A stretch of 64,000 nt of DNA. It comes from Flavobacterium album. Its GTDB lineage: Bacteria > Bacteroidota > Bacteroidia > Flavobacteriales > Flavobacteriaceae. Made by a program: the position numbers and the translations under genes. The stretch is from positions 509,001 through 573,000 of the forward strand of contig NZ_CP029186.1 in assembly GCF_003096035.1 (NCBI RefSeq), written 5' to 3'. Under the pieces are notes generated by a model. It saw nothing but the letters and a program-made list of their open reading frames with translations, ran no database searches and was not told where the DNA came from. Positions 1-8,034 of the stretch are shown piece after piece (the stretch's first letter is position 1; every line of letters begins with the position of its first letter).

Positions 1-220
1 AGGATGGTATTCCATTTTTTGAAATTGAATGTTATCATGAAGGATAGATTATTCCAGATTATTCTAACTGCAAAGAAACTATTTTTTTAGGAAAGGGAAG
101 GAATTGCAGGCGGGATTTTATTACAGATGGGAAACGTAATAGCCTTACATTGTCATTTCAGCGATTCTCCCCCGGCAAGGCTGCAGCCAAAATGGCCAGG
201 AATTAACGGGTATTAAAACT

Positions 221-244
221 AAGGCCCCGCTATTGCAGGGCCTT
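221..244 (-). terminator. Hairpin terminator after the LacI-type gene
   Basis: AAGGCCCCGC and GCAGGGCCTT form a 10-bp stem with one mismatch around a TATT loop, six bases beyond the stop codon of the minus-strand regulator. The stem is nearly symmetrical, so it could also stop transcription coming from the left edge. Confidence 0.6.
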
Positions 245-249
245 TTGAT

Positions 250-1275
250 TTATAGCTTGCGGGTAGATTCCCGTTGCCTTAGTTCGGTTTTTATAACACG
301 GGTTTCATATTGCGGCTCCTCGCCTTCTTTGGCTTCGAGCCTTTTTATGAGCATTTCGGCGGCGGCCTCCCCTATTTCGGGGCCGTGCTGGCTGATGGTG
401 GAAAGGCTTGGCGTAAGGCGGCGTGACCATACCCCATCGGCAAACCCTATTATGCACAACTCCTCAGGTATCTTTATGCCGCGCTTAATGGCAGCCTTCA
501 TTGCCATAACCGATGCGTGCTCATCGAGGGCAAAAATACCATCTACCTTTTTCGAATCGAATAGTTTTTTGAGTTTTTCATCAAAATCATCGGTGTTGTC
601 GGTACGTATGATGATATCGTTATTAATATTGTAGCCCTTATCTTTCAGGGCTTTCATATAGCCTTCGGCCCTCAGCTTGCCCACGCTGAGGTTGTCAATG
701 CTTGATACCAGCGCTATGTTTTTGCAATCCAGCTTTATGAGGTGGTTAACGGCATCCTTGGACGCTTCAAAATCATCCACTATCACTTTGTCGCAATTTA
801 TCTCATCGGAAATCCTGTCGAACATCACTATCGGCAGATCATCAGAGATAGCGTCCTTAAAATGCCTGAACTCCTGCTCTTTCTGCGTTTCTTCGGATAT
901 TGACAGTATAAAGCCGTCAATGGTACCGTTGCTCAGCATGTCCATGGCATGGATCTCTTTCTCAAGCGACTCGTTGGAAATACAGGTGATTACATTGTAC
1001 CCTTTGTCATTGGCGCCTTTCTCGATACCGCTGAACACCTTTGCAAAAAACGGGTTCAGGATATTCGGGATGATCACCCCAATGGTTTTGGAGCGCTTGC
1101 TCTTAAGATTTACCGCAATATTATTAGGCTTATAGTTCTTAAGCTTTGCAAATTCCTGCACCTTGATCTTTGTAGGCTCACTTATCTCAGGGCTGTTGCT
1201 CAATGCCTTGGAAACTGTAGATACTGATACGTTCAGTTCTTTTGCTATCTGCTTCAGTGTTGCTTTTTGTTTCAT
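250..1275 (-). CDS. LacI/GalR family transcriptional regulator
   Basis: DNA-binding repressor or activator of the LacI family, 341 aa, the usual length. The N-terminal helix-turn-helix lies at residues 6-27 (IAKELNVSVSTVSKALS), followed by the hinge and a periplasmic-binding-protein-like effector domain that opens with the typical TIGVIIPNILNPFFAKVFSGIE. It probably senses a sugar or nucleoside, but the ligand cannot be read from sequence. It is divergent from the ferritin-like pair across 415 bp; neither a carbohydrate operon nor a SusC/D pair is visible beside it, so its target is unknown. A terminator follows directly. Confidence 0.9.
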   Translation of the reverse strand: MKQKATLKQIAKELNVSVSTVSKALSNSPEISEPTKIKVQEFAKLKNYKPNNIAVNLKSKRSKTIGVIIPNILNPFFAKVFSGIEKGANDKGYNVITCISNESLEKEIHAMDMLSNGTIDGFILSISEETQKEQEFRHFKDAISDDLPIVMFDRISDEINCDKVIVDDFEASKDAVNHLIKLDCKNIALVSSIDNLSVGKLRAEGYMKALKDKGYNINNDIIIRTDNTDDFDEKLKKLFDSKKVDGIFALDEHASVMAMKAAIKRGIKIPEELCIIGFADGVWSRRLTPSLSTISQHGPEIGEAAAEMLIKRLEAKEGEEPQYETRVIKTELRQRESTRKL

Positions 1276-1690
1276 GGCCTTCCGATTTTAGTTAATGTAA
1301 AGAAACGAAAAATTTAAAAATGAAAAAGGCATGAATTAGAGTTAATTGAAAAATTTGAAAGAAAAATATTTATCAGGCTTTAAAATTTGAGAGGAAAGCA
1401 CTTACAAAAAATAAAAACCTTCACTTGAACAAAAGTTAACGCTATTGTAAATTTTAAGTATTCTCACTATTTGTACTGATTCTAACAGCATTCAAAAACA
1501 AACCCCAAACCGTGTTACCGGCTACTAAAAACAAGAAATCTATAAATCCGGAATTTCATAATTTATTCTTAAAATTTCTTTTTTCTTAAAAATCCGGCAA
1601 ACCTATTAACAACTAATTAGCGTAAATAAAAAATATCTTTGAAAATCAACAAAACCACACCCACCATTATTAACCTAATTAATTGTTATT
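1276..1690. other. AT-rich intergenic region between divergent genes
   Basis: 415 bp without a plausible gene, between the LacI-type gene (minus) and the first ferritin-like gene (plus). It is strongly AT-rich. A TAnnTTTG box lies at 1634-1641. No clear LacI operator palindrome, minus-strand -7 box or conserved RNA was recognised. Confidence 0.6.
1634..1641 (+). promoter_or_regulatory. TAnnTTTG -7 box for the ferritin-like pair
   Basis: TATCTTTG matches the Bacteroidota -7 consensus exactly, 49 bp before the ATG at 1691. No TTG lies at the expected distance upstream, so only half of the promoter is supported. Confidence 0.5.
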
Positions 1691-2425
1691 ATGAAAAAAG
1701 TAGAAGTAAAGGAAGTCGGCACAAGCAGGAGAAGCTTCCTTAAGATCAGCGGGATCACCCTTGCAGGTGCAGGGCTCCTCCTGGCCGGTTGCAGCAGCGA
1801 CGACGACAGTTCGAACAACGACAACCAGCTTCCGGGCGTAAGGGGCGATAAATTTGACCTTGGCGGGGGCGACTTAGGTATACTTACCTACGCGTACGCA
1901 CTTGAACAGCTTGAAGCCGATTTTTACACAAAGGTGGTTAACGGCAGCATGTTCGGTACAATCTTTAATGCTGAAGAACAGGCAGTATTGGCCGATTTGT
2001 ATGCCCATGAGGTTGTACACAGGGAATTCTTTAAGGCAGCCCTTACAGGAGCGCTCGAAGACGACAGCCGTTTGCTGCCAAACCTGGAATTTAATTATGC
2101 TTCTGTAAATTTCAACAACAGGGCAAGCGTTCTCGGCACTGCCAAAGCGCTTGAAGACACCGGCGTTTCTGCTTATAATGGCGCGGGAAGGTATATCCAG
2201 AACTCAGACTATTTATTGATTGCAGGCAAGATTGTTTCGGTAGAAGCAAGGCACGCTTCGGCCATCAGGAGCCTGCTCAACCCGGGAACCGACTCTTTTG
2301 CAGGTGACGATGTGGTAACTGCATCTAACGGATTGGACAAAGCAGAAAGGCCATCGGTAATCATACCGCAGGTTGCATCGCTAAACTTTATCCAGACACC
2401 TTTTACAGCCAACTTCTTACCATAA
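1691..2425 (+). CDS. Tat-exported ferritin-like lipoprotein
   Basis: Exported ferritin-like domain protein (Ferritin_2 type, PF13668-like), 244 aa. The N-terminus combines a twin-arginine motif (SRRSFLK, residues 12-18) with a lipobox ending in Cys34 (LLAGC), followed by an acidic Ser/Asp/Asn linker. The four-helix domain keeps the carboxylate di-metal pattern: Glu in LEQLEADFY (72/75), ExxH at E107/H110, Glu in the ALEDTGV segment, and ExxH in VEARH. Export by Tat suggests that it folds, possibly with metal, in the cytoplasm. The next gene is a paralogue 18 bp downstream, so the two probably form an operon. Family function is unknown. Confidence 0.85.
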   Translation: MKKVEVKEVGTSRRSFLKISGITLAGAGLLLAGCSSDDDSSNNDNQLPGVRGDKFDLGGGDLGILTYAYALEQLEADFYTKVVNGSMFGTIFNAEEQAVLADLYAHEVVHREFFKAALTGALEDDSRLLPNLEFNYASVNFNNRASVLGTAKALEDTGVSAYNGAGRYIQNSDYLLIAGKIVSVEARHASAIRSLLNPGTDSFAGDDVVTASNGLDKAERPSVIIPQVASLNFIQTPFTANFLP

Positions 2426-2443
2426 CCATTAATTTACGAAATC

Positions 2444-3277
2444 ATGAATATCATAAAATTTATAGAGTCGTTCACTAACGAAGGCATGATAAAAAGCCTT
2501 AGTGAAAAAGGCTCCCGCAGGGATAGTTTTACACAGTTCCAAAACATAGGAAAAACGGCAGCATTTGCAGCAGTACCTTTCGGACTTTCAGCGCTATTGG
2601 CCCCAACAAAAGCAAGGGCGGCATCGGCAGCATTTTTTACCGAGGCAGCAGCAACACCTACCGATGCATTAAAACTTGCATTGACACTGGAATACCTTGA
2701 AGACGAATTTTACCAAATGGCGCTTGATACCAATGGCCTTATCCCGGCTGCCGACCAGGCGATCATAGCACAGATAAGCCAGCACGAATCGGCGCACGTT
2801 GAATTTTTAAAGCAGGCATTAGGTAATGATGCCCCTGAAAAACCAACTTTCGACTTTACCGTTGGCGGCGCGTTTCCAACATTTACAGACTACAATACAT
2901 TCCTTGCGCTTTCGCAGGCTTTTGAAGATACCGGCGTAAGGGCTTATAAAGGACAGGCAGCCAACCTGATGTCTAACGGCGACTTGCTGCAGGCTGCACT
3001 ACAGATACACTCTGTTGAAGCGAGGCACGCCTCGCAGATAAGGAGGCTGAGGGGCCAAAAAGGATGGATTGTAGGCAATGACCGTGGAGGGCTGCCATCT
3101 CAGGCACAGGCTGTTTACGATGGCGAGCAGGAAACAATGCAGGCAGGCTTTAACACTGCTGTTGTGAGCAATGCCGGCAACCCTGTAATTCCTGCAGCCG
3201 CAGGGCCGGAATCTTTTGATGAGCCACTTACAGGCGACCAGGCAACAAGCATTGCCAGCCTGTTCATAGTGCCATAA
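2444..3277 (+). CDS. Tat-exported ferritin-like protein, second of pair
   Basis: 277 aa paralogue of the preceding protein. It has a twin-arginine stretch (GSRRDSFTQF, residues 23-32), a hydrophobic segment (about 38-52) and a probable cleavage region around KARAASA, but no lipobox, so it should be released to the periplasm rather than anchored. Di-metal ligands are again present: LEYLEDEFY (83/86), ExxH at E115/H118, FEDTGV, and VEARH. A terminator lies 22 bp downstream. The two proteins may form a heteromeric complex; this is inference from pairing only. Confidence 0.85.
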   Translation: MNIIKFIESFTNEGMIKSLSEKGSRRDSFTQFQNIGKTAAFAAVPFGLSALLAPTKARAASAAFFTEAAATPTDALKLALTLEYLEDEFYQMALDTNGLIPAADQAIIAQISQHESAHVEFLKQALGNDAPEKPTFDFTVGGAFPTFTDYNTFLALSQAFEDTGVRAYKGQAANLMSNGDLLQAALQIHSVEARHASQIRRLRGQKGWIVGNDRGGLPSQAQAVYDGEQETMQAGFNTAVVSNAGNPVIPAAAGPESFDEPLTGDQATSIASLFIVP

Positions 3278-3299
3278 CGATAAAAATTAAGTTGATCTG

Positions 3300-3333
3300 C
3301 TGCCTACAGGATTATTTCCTGTGGGCAGTTTTT
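3300..3333 (+). terminator. Terminator of the ferritin-like operon
   Basis: CTGCCTACAGG and CCTGTGGGCAG form an 11-bp stem (one G-T pair) around ATTATTT, followed by TTTTT. Confidence 0.85.
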
Positions 3334-3485
3334 CGTTTTATCCATTTCTATAATGAAATTATATTGAAAACTGAATATCGCGACAAAGGAAACACCAATT
3401 TAGTCCGCTGTGCGCAAAGGAAATAATCCAAAAGATTATTCAGCAAAATTCTTATATTCGGCGCGCAATACAATTTAACTATCCC

Positions 3486-4088
3486 ATGATTATTTTCGGA
3501 ACCCGCGCCAGAAAAATTGCCGAACTAAAAATCAACACAACATGTACAAATTGCCAGACTGATGATTCCCTGGAGATGGACCTCTACCAACGATACGGGC
3601 ATATTTGGTACATTCCCTTTGTCCCATCCGGAAGAACAGCAGTTTCTCATTGCGGCAATTGCAATACGGTCGAACAGGAACCCTATTTCCCGGCAGGATA
3701 TAAGTCGGAATTCTTCAGGCTTAAAGATACCGTGAAAACCCCGTGGTGGACTTATTCAGGGCTCGGCCTGTTAGTTGCTTTAATTATTGTAATGTTTATA
3801 GTAATCGCAAACGACAATGCCCAGGATGCCGAATATATAGCGAAACCTAAAAAAGGCGACATTTATGAGATCAAACTTAACGATTCCCAATACACCCTTT
3901 ACAAGGTAGACCGTGTTGAAGGCAATATGGTATTCTTATTTGAGAATGAATTTTTAGTAGATGACGAGTCGGGCATTTATAAACTGAAAGACAAGCCTTT
4001 TTACAAAGAAAGCTATCCGGTTGGGCTGACGAACCTGAAACACATGCTCGATGTTGGCGAGATACTGGAAGTTGAACGGGACGAATAG
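3486..4088 (+). CDS. Zinc-ribbon single-pass membrane protein, unknown function
   Basis: 200 aa, no recognised family. The N-terminal part holds two Cys pairs, TCTNCQ (around residues 20-23) and HCGNCN (around 56-59), spaced like a zinc ribbon. One transmembrane helix follows at about 94-110 (LGLLVALIIVMFIVIA). The C-terminal 90 residues form a soluble domain rich in Lys, Asp and Tyr. It therefore looks like a cytosolic zinc-binding head with an external or periplasmic tail. The gene stands alone between the ferritin operon and the tRNA-Leu terminator. No function is proposed. Confidence 0.75.
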   Translation: MIIFGTRARKIAELKINTTCTNCQTDDSLEMDLYQRYGHIWYIPFVPSGRTAVSHCGNCNTVEQEPYFPAGYKSEFFRLKDTVKTPWWTYSGLGLLVALIIVMFIVIANDNAQDAEYIAKPKKGDIYEIKLNDSQYTLYKVDRVEGNMVFLFENEFLVDDESGIYKLKDKPFYKESYPVGLTNLKHMLDVGEILEVERDE

Positions 4089-4192
4089 CCTCCGCAAAAT
4101 CTTATATTGCTAAATCTCCACAGACGGATCAAAAATGCAATCCCACAATTTTTGGTATTGATCCCATAAATTTAGCTTCATATACAGGCAAT

Positions 4193-4223
4193 AAAAAAGC
4201 CCCTGAGACATCAGAGGCTTTTT
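4193..4223 (-). terminator. Terminator of tRNA-Leu (probably bidirectional)
   Basis: AAAAAGCCCCTGA and TCAGAGGCTTTTT pair around GACA (one bulge). The flanking A and T runs let it act for the tRNA on the minus strand and for the convergent membrane protein gene. Confidence 0.75.
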
Positions 4224-4228
4224 AGTTG

Positions 4229-4310
4229 TGCGGGTGATAGGACTCGAACCTACACACCGTGAGGCACCAGATCCTAAGTCTGGCGTGTCTACCAATTTCA
4301 CCACACCCGC
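4229..4310 (-). tRNA. tRNA-Leu (anticodon UAG)
   Basis: Class II tRNA of 82 nt. Acceptor stem GCGGGTG/CACCCGC with discriminator A, D-arm TGGTGAAATTGGTAGACAC, anticodon stem CCAGA/TCTGG with loop CTTAGGA giving anticodon TAG, a variable arm, and T-arm GGTTCGAGTCC. CCA is not encoded. Confidence 0.95.
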
Positions 4311-4351
4311 AGGAGATAATTAAACAGGTAATTGTTTCATTATTGTGGGTG

Positions 4352-4380
4352 CAAATATACGCATAGTTTCTTACTATCAA
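4352..4380 (-). promoter_or_regulatory. Promoter of tRNA-Leu
   Basis: On the minus strand TTG (4380-4378), an 18-bp spacer and TATATTTG (4359-4352) make a full Bacteroidota promoter, 42 bp upstream of the tRNA. Confidence 0.75.
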
Positions 4381-4416
4381 AGGAAAAATTGAAATTTTTT
4401 AAAATTTATTTTTTTG

Positions 4417-4424
4417 TACTTTTG
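4417..4424 (+). promoter_or_regulatory. TAnnTTTG -7 box for the dipeptidase gene
   Basis: TACTTTTG lies 28 bp before the ATG at 4453. The nearest upstream TTG (4389-4391) is 25 bp away, slightly long. Confidence 0.5.
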
Positions 4425-4452
4425 ACTGACAAACGTATATCACTAATTATAA

Positions 4453-5841
4453 ATGGATAACATAAAAAATTATGTGCAGCAGCACAAGCAAAGATTTATA
4501 GACGAACTTATAGAATTACTGAAAATACCGTCTGTGAGTGCCGACAGCGCCTACTCACAGGATGTGATCAATACGGCCGATGCGGTTAAGGCCAGCCTCG
4601 AAAAAGCGGGCTGCGATAAAGTAGAGCTTTGCGAGACACCGGGCTACCCTATTGTATATGGCGAAAAGATAATCGACCCCAACCTTCCTACTGTTCTTGT
4701 TTACGGCCATTATGACGTTCAGCCGCCGGACCCGGTAGACCTCTGGACATCGCCGCCGTTTGAGCCTGTCATAAGAAAAACCGAGCTGCACCCGGAAGGC
4801 GCAATATTTGCCCGCGGTGCCTGCGACGACAAAGGCCAGATGTATATGCACGTAAAAGCGCTGGAGTATATGGTGCAGAACAACGCGTTGCCATGCAACG
4901 TGAAATTCATGATCGAGGGCGAGGAAGAAGTAGGTTCGCCAAGCCTTGCCTGGTTTGTAGAGCGCAACCAGGAGAAGCTGGCCAATGATGTGATCCTTAT
5001 CTCAGACACGGGGATGATCTCCAACCAGCAGCCATCTATCACCACCGGATTGAGGGGACTGAGCTATGTTGAGGTGGAAGTTACCGGCCCGAACCGCGAC
5101 CTGCATTCAGGACTATACGGCGGCGCTGTAGCCAACCCGATAAACATCCTTGCCAAGATGATCGCGCAGCTGCATGACGAGAACAACCATATTACCATTC
5201 CCGGATTTTATGATAAGGTAGAAGAACTTACCCGCGAAGAGCGTGACGAGATGGCCAAAGCGCCTTTCTCGCTAGATGCCTATAAGAAAGCGCTGGACAT
5301 TGAAGATGTATATGGCGAAACCGACTATACTACCAACGAGCGCAACTCCATACGTCCTACGCTTGACGTGAACGGCATTTGGGGCGGCTATACCGGCGAA
5401 GGCGCCAAAACGGTTATTGCCAGCAAGGCTTTTGCCAAAATCTCGATGCGATTGGTGCCTGACCAGGACTGGAACGAGATCACGGAATTGTTCACCAAGC
5501 ATTTTACAAGCATTGCACCGAAAGGCGTTACCGTAAAAGTGAAGCCTCATCATGGCGGCCAGGCGTATGTAACACCGATAGACAGCATCGGTTACCGTGC
5601 CGCTGCCGCTGCCTATGAGGAAAGCTTTGGCATCAAGCCGATACCGGTGCGTTCCGGCGGCAGTATCCCTATCGTGGCGCTGTTCGAAAAAGAGCTGAAA
5701 AGCAAAACTATTATGATGGGCTTTGGGCTGGACAGCGATGCCATCCACTCCCCTAACGAGCACTACGGCATATTTAATTATATGAAAGGCATAGAGACGA
5801 TTCCGTTGTTTTATAAGCATTTTACGGAAATGAGTAAATAG
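4453..5841 (+). CDS. M20 family dipeptidase (carnosinase-like)
   Basis: Zinc metallopeptidase of the M20 family, 462 aa, most like cytosolic non-specific dipeptidases (CNDP2/DapE-related) that cleave dipeptides. Di-zinc ligands are visible: H86 and D88 in GHYDVQP, D125 in RGACDDKG, E158/E159 in EGEEEVGS, D185 in ISDTG, and the late histidine in DAIHSPNEHYG. The dimerisation (lid) domain sits between about 205 and 370. No signal peptide, so cytoplasmic. It has its own -7 box. The stop codon runs directly into a 45-nt dispersed palindrome whose first base is the G of TAG. Confidence 0.92.
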   Translation: MDNIKNYVQQHKQRFIDELIELLKIPSVSADSAYSQDVINTADAVKASLEKAGCDKVELCETPGYPIVYGEKIIDPNLPTVLVYGHYDVQPPDPVDLWTSPPFEPVIRKTELHPEGAIFARGACDDKGQMYMHVKALEYMVQNNALPCNVKFMIEGEEEVGSPSLAWFVERNQEKLANDVILISDTGMISNQQPSITTGLRGLSYVEVEVTGPNRDLHSGLYGGAVANPINILAKMIAQLHDENNHITIPGFYDKVEELTREERDEMAKAPFSLDAYKKALDIEDVYGETDYTTNERNSIRPTLDVNGIWGGYTGEGAKTVIASKAFAKISMRLVPDQDWNEITELFTKHFTSIAPKGVTVKVKPHHGGQAYVTPIDSIGYRAAAAAYEESFGIKPIPVRSGGSIPIVALFEKELKSKTIMMGFGLDSDAIHSPNEHYGIFNYMKGIETIPLFYKHFTEMSK

Positions 5842-5885
5842 GCCTCTCCCCAGCCCTCTCCAAAGGAGAGGGAGCAGCTTCACTC
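5841..5885 (+). repeat. 45-nt dispersed palindromic element, copy 1
   Basis: GGCCTCTCCCCAGCCCTCTC, then CAAAG, GAGAGGGAG and the tail CAGCTTCACTC. It contains a CCCTCTCC/GGAGAGGG hairpin with a AAA loop. It matches 19813-19857 at 42 of 45 positions. Shorter, degenerate relatives lie at 28707-28794 and 54152-54188. Confidence 0.8.
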
Positions 5886-5922
5886 AAAATGGAGACACTT
5901 CTGTATAAAGGTTTAAATGATG

Positions 5923-5955
5923 AAAATCCGCTAATAAAAAAGCGGATTTTTTTTA
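5923..5955 (+). terminator. Terminator of the dipeptidase gene
   Basis: AAAATCCGCT and AGCGGATTTT pair perfectly (10 bp) around AATAAAAA, followed by TTTT. Confidence 0.85.
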
Positions 5956-6019
5956 TACCTGTTACAACCCTTTTAGTTATACCCGCATCTTTATAGGAAA
6001 GAACCATAATAATCAGGGT

Positions 6020-6457
6020 ATGAAAGCGATACTAACAAGCACTTTATTTATATTTACATTAAGCGCCTCTGCGCAAAATCTTGTGTTATCCCAGAAAGAA
6101 CCATCACCTGAAAGCAGTTGGGTAAAAGTATACAACGAGGGGCTTATGGGGTATCTGGATGAGACAGGGCAGGAAATAATCCCTCCTGTGTATGAGGAGA
6201 CAGGCCGTTTTGGGGAATATTGCATAAATATGGCAGTGGTGAGAAAAGACGAGCTTTATGGCCTTATAGATACCGATGGCAATGTGGTTGCCGAAGCACA
6301 GTATGACATGATAGGCCGCGAGGGTGAATACAAGCCTGGCTGGATATTGGTACAAAGAGAAGGCCTTTACGGGTTTATTGACCGTAGCGGTGAAGAGATC
6401 GTAACGCCTGCTTACACCGAAATAGGAGTGAAAAGCGATACATTAAAAATTAATTGA
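6020..6457 (+). CDS. Exported WG-repeat protein
   Basis: 145 aa with an N-terminal signal peptide (LFIFTLSASAQN, cleavage near residue 18-19). The mature part has about three WG/KWG-type repeats of the form G-x-x-G-Y/L-I/L-D-x-x-G (GLMGYLDETG, ELYGLIDTDG, GLYGFIDRSG). The family is a small beta-repeat of unknown, presumably binding, function. Its stop overlaps the start of the ECF sigma gene (TGATG), so the three genes 6020-7954 are probably one translationally coupled operon, suggesting a link to envelope-stress control. Confidence 0.8.
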   Translation: MKAILTSTLFIFTLSASAQNLVLSQKEPSPESSWVKVYNEGLMGYLDETGQEIIPPVYEETGRFGEYCINMAVVRKDELYGLIDTDGNVVAEAQYDMIGREGEYKPGWILVQREGLYGFIDRSGEEIVTPAYTEIGVKSDTLKIN

Positions 6458-7002
6458 TGTCCGAAAAGGAACTTATTTCCGGTTGCGCACGCCAGGATCG
6501 ACTGGCACAGCACCATGCTTATACTGCGTATGGCCCAAAAGTCATGGGCATATGCAAGCGGTATATGAAGGACCGGGAGCGTGCCGAGGAGATGGCCATG
6601 AATACGTTTCTTTCCGTTTTCAAAAATATAGGGCAGTACAAAAACGAAGGGAGTTTTGAAGGCTGGATACTTAAGATCGCCGTAAATTGCTGCCTAATGG
6701 AACTACGCAAGAAAACCACCTTCAGCCTTGAAGTAACACACGATGCAATACAATTGCCCGCTCCTGATGAAACATCATCACACTCACACAATGACGATAT
6801 TGAAGCCATGCTGAAGACACTGCCCGATGGTGCGAGGATTGTATTTAACCTCTATGCCATAGAGGGCTATAAGCATGCCGAGATCGCCGAACAGCTAGGC
6901 ATCTCTGAAGGCACATCAAAATCGCAGCTGCACTATGCTAAGGAAAAATTAAAGCAGGCATTTTTCAGCCCTGCCGCTAAAACAGGAAGCCATGAAGGAT
7001 AA
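6457..7002 (+). CDS. ECF-type RNA polymerase sigma factor
   Basis: About 181 aa, the usual length of a sigma-70 family ECF factor. Region 2 is recognisable in RAEEMAMNTFLSVFKNI and FEGWILKIAVNCC; region 4 in IEGYKHAEIAEQLGISEG followed by TSKSQLHYAKEKL. The ATG at 6457 overlaps the stop of the WG-repeat gene (TGATG); a TTG three bases earlier is less likely. The downstream gene overlaps by 11 bp and encodes a membrane protein with the layout of an anti-sigma factor. Target promoters are not known. Confidence 0.9.
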   Translation: MSEKELISGCARQDRLAQHHAYTAYGPKVMGICKRYMKDRERAEEMAMNTFLSVFKNIGQYKNEGSFEGWILKIAVNCCLMELRKKTTFSLEVTHDAIQLPAPDETSSHSHNDDIEAMLKTLPDGARIVFNLYAIEGYKHAEIAEQLGISEGTSKSQLHYAKEKLKQAFFSPAAKTGSHEG

Positions 7003-7954
7003 CGAATTATATGACTTTTTTAAAGACCGGAAACAGGCCTTCGATGAAGCGCCCGGCGACGCTTTATGGTCTAGAATAGAAAGCGGACTTGAAAAGGTAC
7101 CTCAGCCTGTCGCACATAAAGGCGGACTGTCCGTGTTTAAAAAACTCTTATTTCTGCCGGTTGTGGGCATTGTGGCTGCAATAGTCTGGATGGTGGCTTA
7201 TAACCCAAAAAATGCAGAAGAAACTGCAAAGCCACAGCGTATAGGAGTAACTTTGGATGAAAGTAACATTGTAAAAACCGTCGAGGATGCCGCTGTGAAT
7301 AACCAATATAACAGCACTGATACGATAAAAAAGATTAAAGTGCCTGAACTTCAAACTGCTGTTAACCTTGCTCCTGCTCACAGTGCGTTACGTCCGGCTG
7401 ATGCTGTAATAGCAAAAGATACTTTAAGGCTTACGTCTCACGCCGTAAAAATGGAAGCCGTGACTAACCTTTCCCCGCAGATAGTGCAGGTTCAGGAGGC
7501 GGATAACACAAAACTTAAATTGAAAGATGCTCTTGCTTTTAAGACTAAGGCATTTTTTTCTAAAGAGAAGCTAAGGAAAAAGGAAAGCTTAAATCCGGAG
7601 GCAGTATTTTTCTATACGGATAGTGTTCCAAAGGAAAAACAGAAAAACGAATTCGATATTACTGCCGTCTATTCATCGGCGGTAAGACAGGGCACGGCCA
7701 ATGAGCTACTGATAACACCTGCAGATTCGCTTGGTTCTGAACTGAAAGTAATACAAACCGACACCAAAACAGAGCCCGGGCGTACTACCATTACCATAAA
7801 GCAGGCCGTGACAGATGCGCAATTTGACAGCTTTACCGAAAAAGTAAAAAAAGAAAAGACCCATAAGCCCGGCACCCTGATTATAATAACTGCGCCCGGC
7901 CACAAGCCATTCCGCTATAAGGTACCGAAGCCGGTTGGGGAGCTGGGGCCTTAG
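6992..7954 (+). CDS. Putative anti-sigma factor, single-pass membrane protein
   Basis: 320 aa. An N-terminal acidic/basic cytoplasmic part of about 50 residues (DALWSRIESGLEK) precedes one transmembrane helix at about 51-70 (KLLFLPVVGIVAAIVWMVAY) and a long Lys/Thr/Ala-rich periplasmic region. There is no strong family signature and no zinc-binding HxxxCxxC motif. The assignment rests on the 11-bp overlap with the ECF sigma gene and on the cytoplasm-membrane-periplasm layout. The gene ends nine bases before a perfect 22-bp palindrome that may terminate it. Confidence 0.65.
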   Translation: MKDNELYDFFKDRKQAFDEAPGDALWSRIESGLEKVPQPVAHKGGLSVFKKLLFLPVVGIVAAIVWMVAYNPKNAEETAKPQRIGVTLDESNIVKTVEDAAVNNQYNSTDTIKKIKVPELQTAVNLAPAHSALRPADAVIAKDTLRLTSHAVKMEAVTNLSPQIVQVQEADNTKLKLKDALAFKTKAFFSKEKLRKKESLNPEAVFFYTDSVPKEKQKNEFDITAVYSSAVRQGTANELLITPADSLGSELKVIQTDTKTEPGRTTITIKQAVTDAQFDSFTEKVKKEKTHKPGTLIIITAPGHKPFRYKVPKPVGELGP

Positions 7955-7962
7955 GAGTTTCC

Positions 7963-8015
7963 AGTCTCAGTCTCAGTTTTCAGTTTGTTTGTGACTGAAA
8001 ACTGAGACTGAGACT
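7963..8015 (+). repeat. Perfect 22-bp inverted repeat with tandem AGTCTC arms
   Basis: The left arm 7963-7984 is AGTCTC AGTCTC AGTTTT CAGT. The right arm 7994-8015 is its exact complement. The loop is TTGTTTGTG. It lies between the anti-sigma and endonuclease V-like genes, and could work as a terminator, though no strong T run follows. Confidence 0.85.
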
Positions 8016-8034
8016 AAATAACTACCTTAGCGCA

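Noticed and set aside
4229..5841. Integration of a mobile element at tRNA-Leu
   Set aside because: Neither an integrase nor a duplicated tRNA 3' end was found on either side, and the flanking genes are ordinary.
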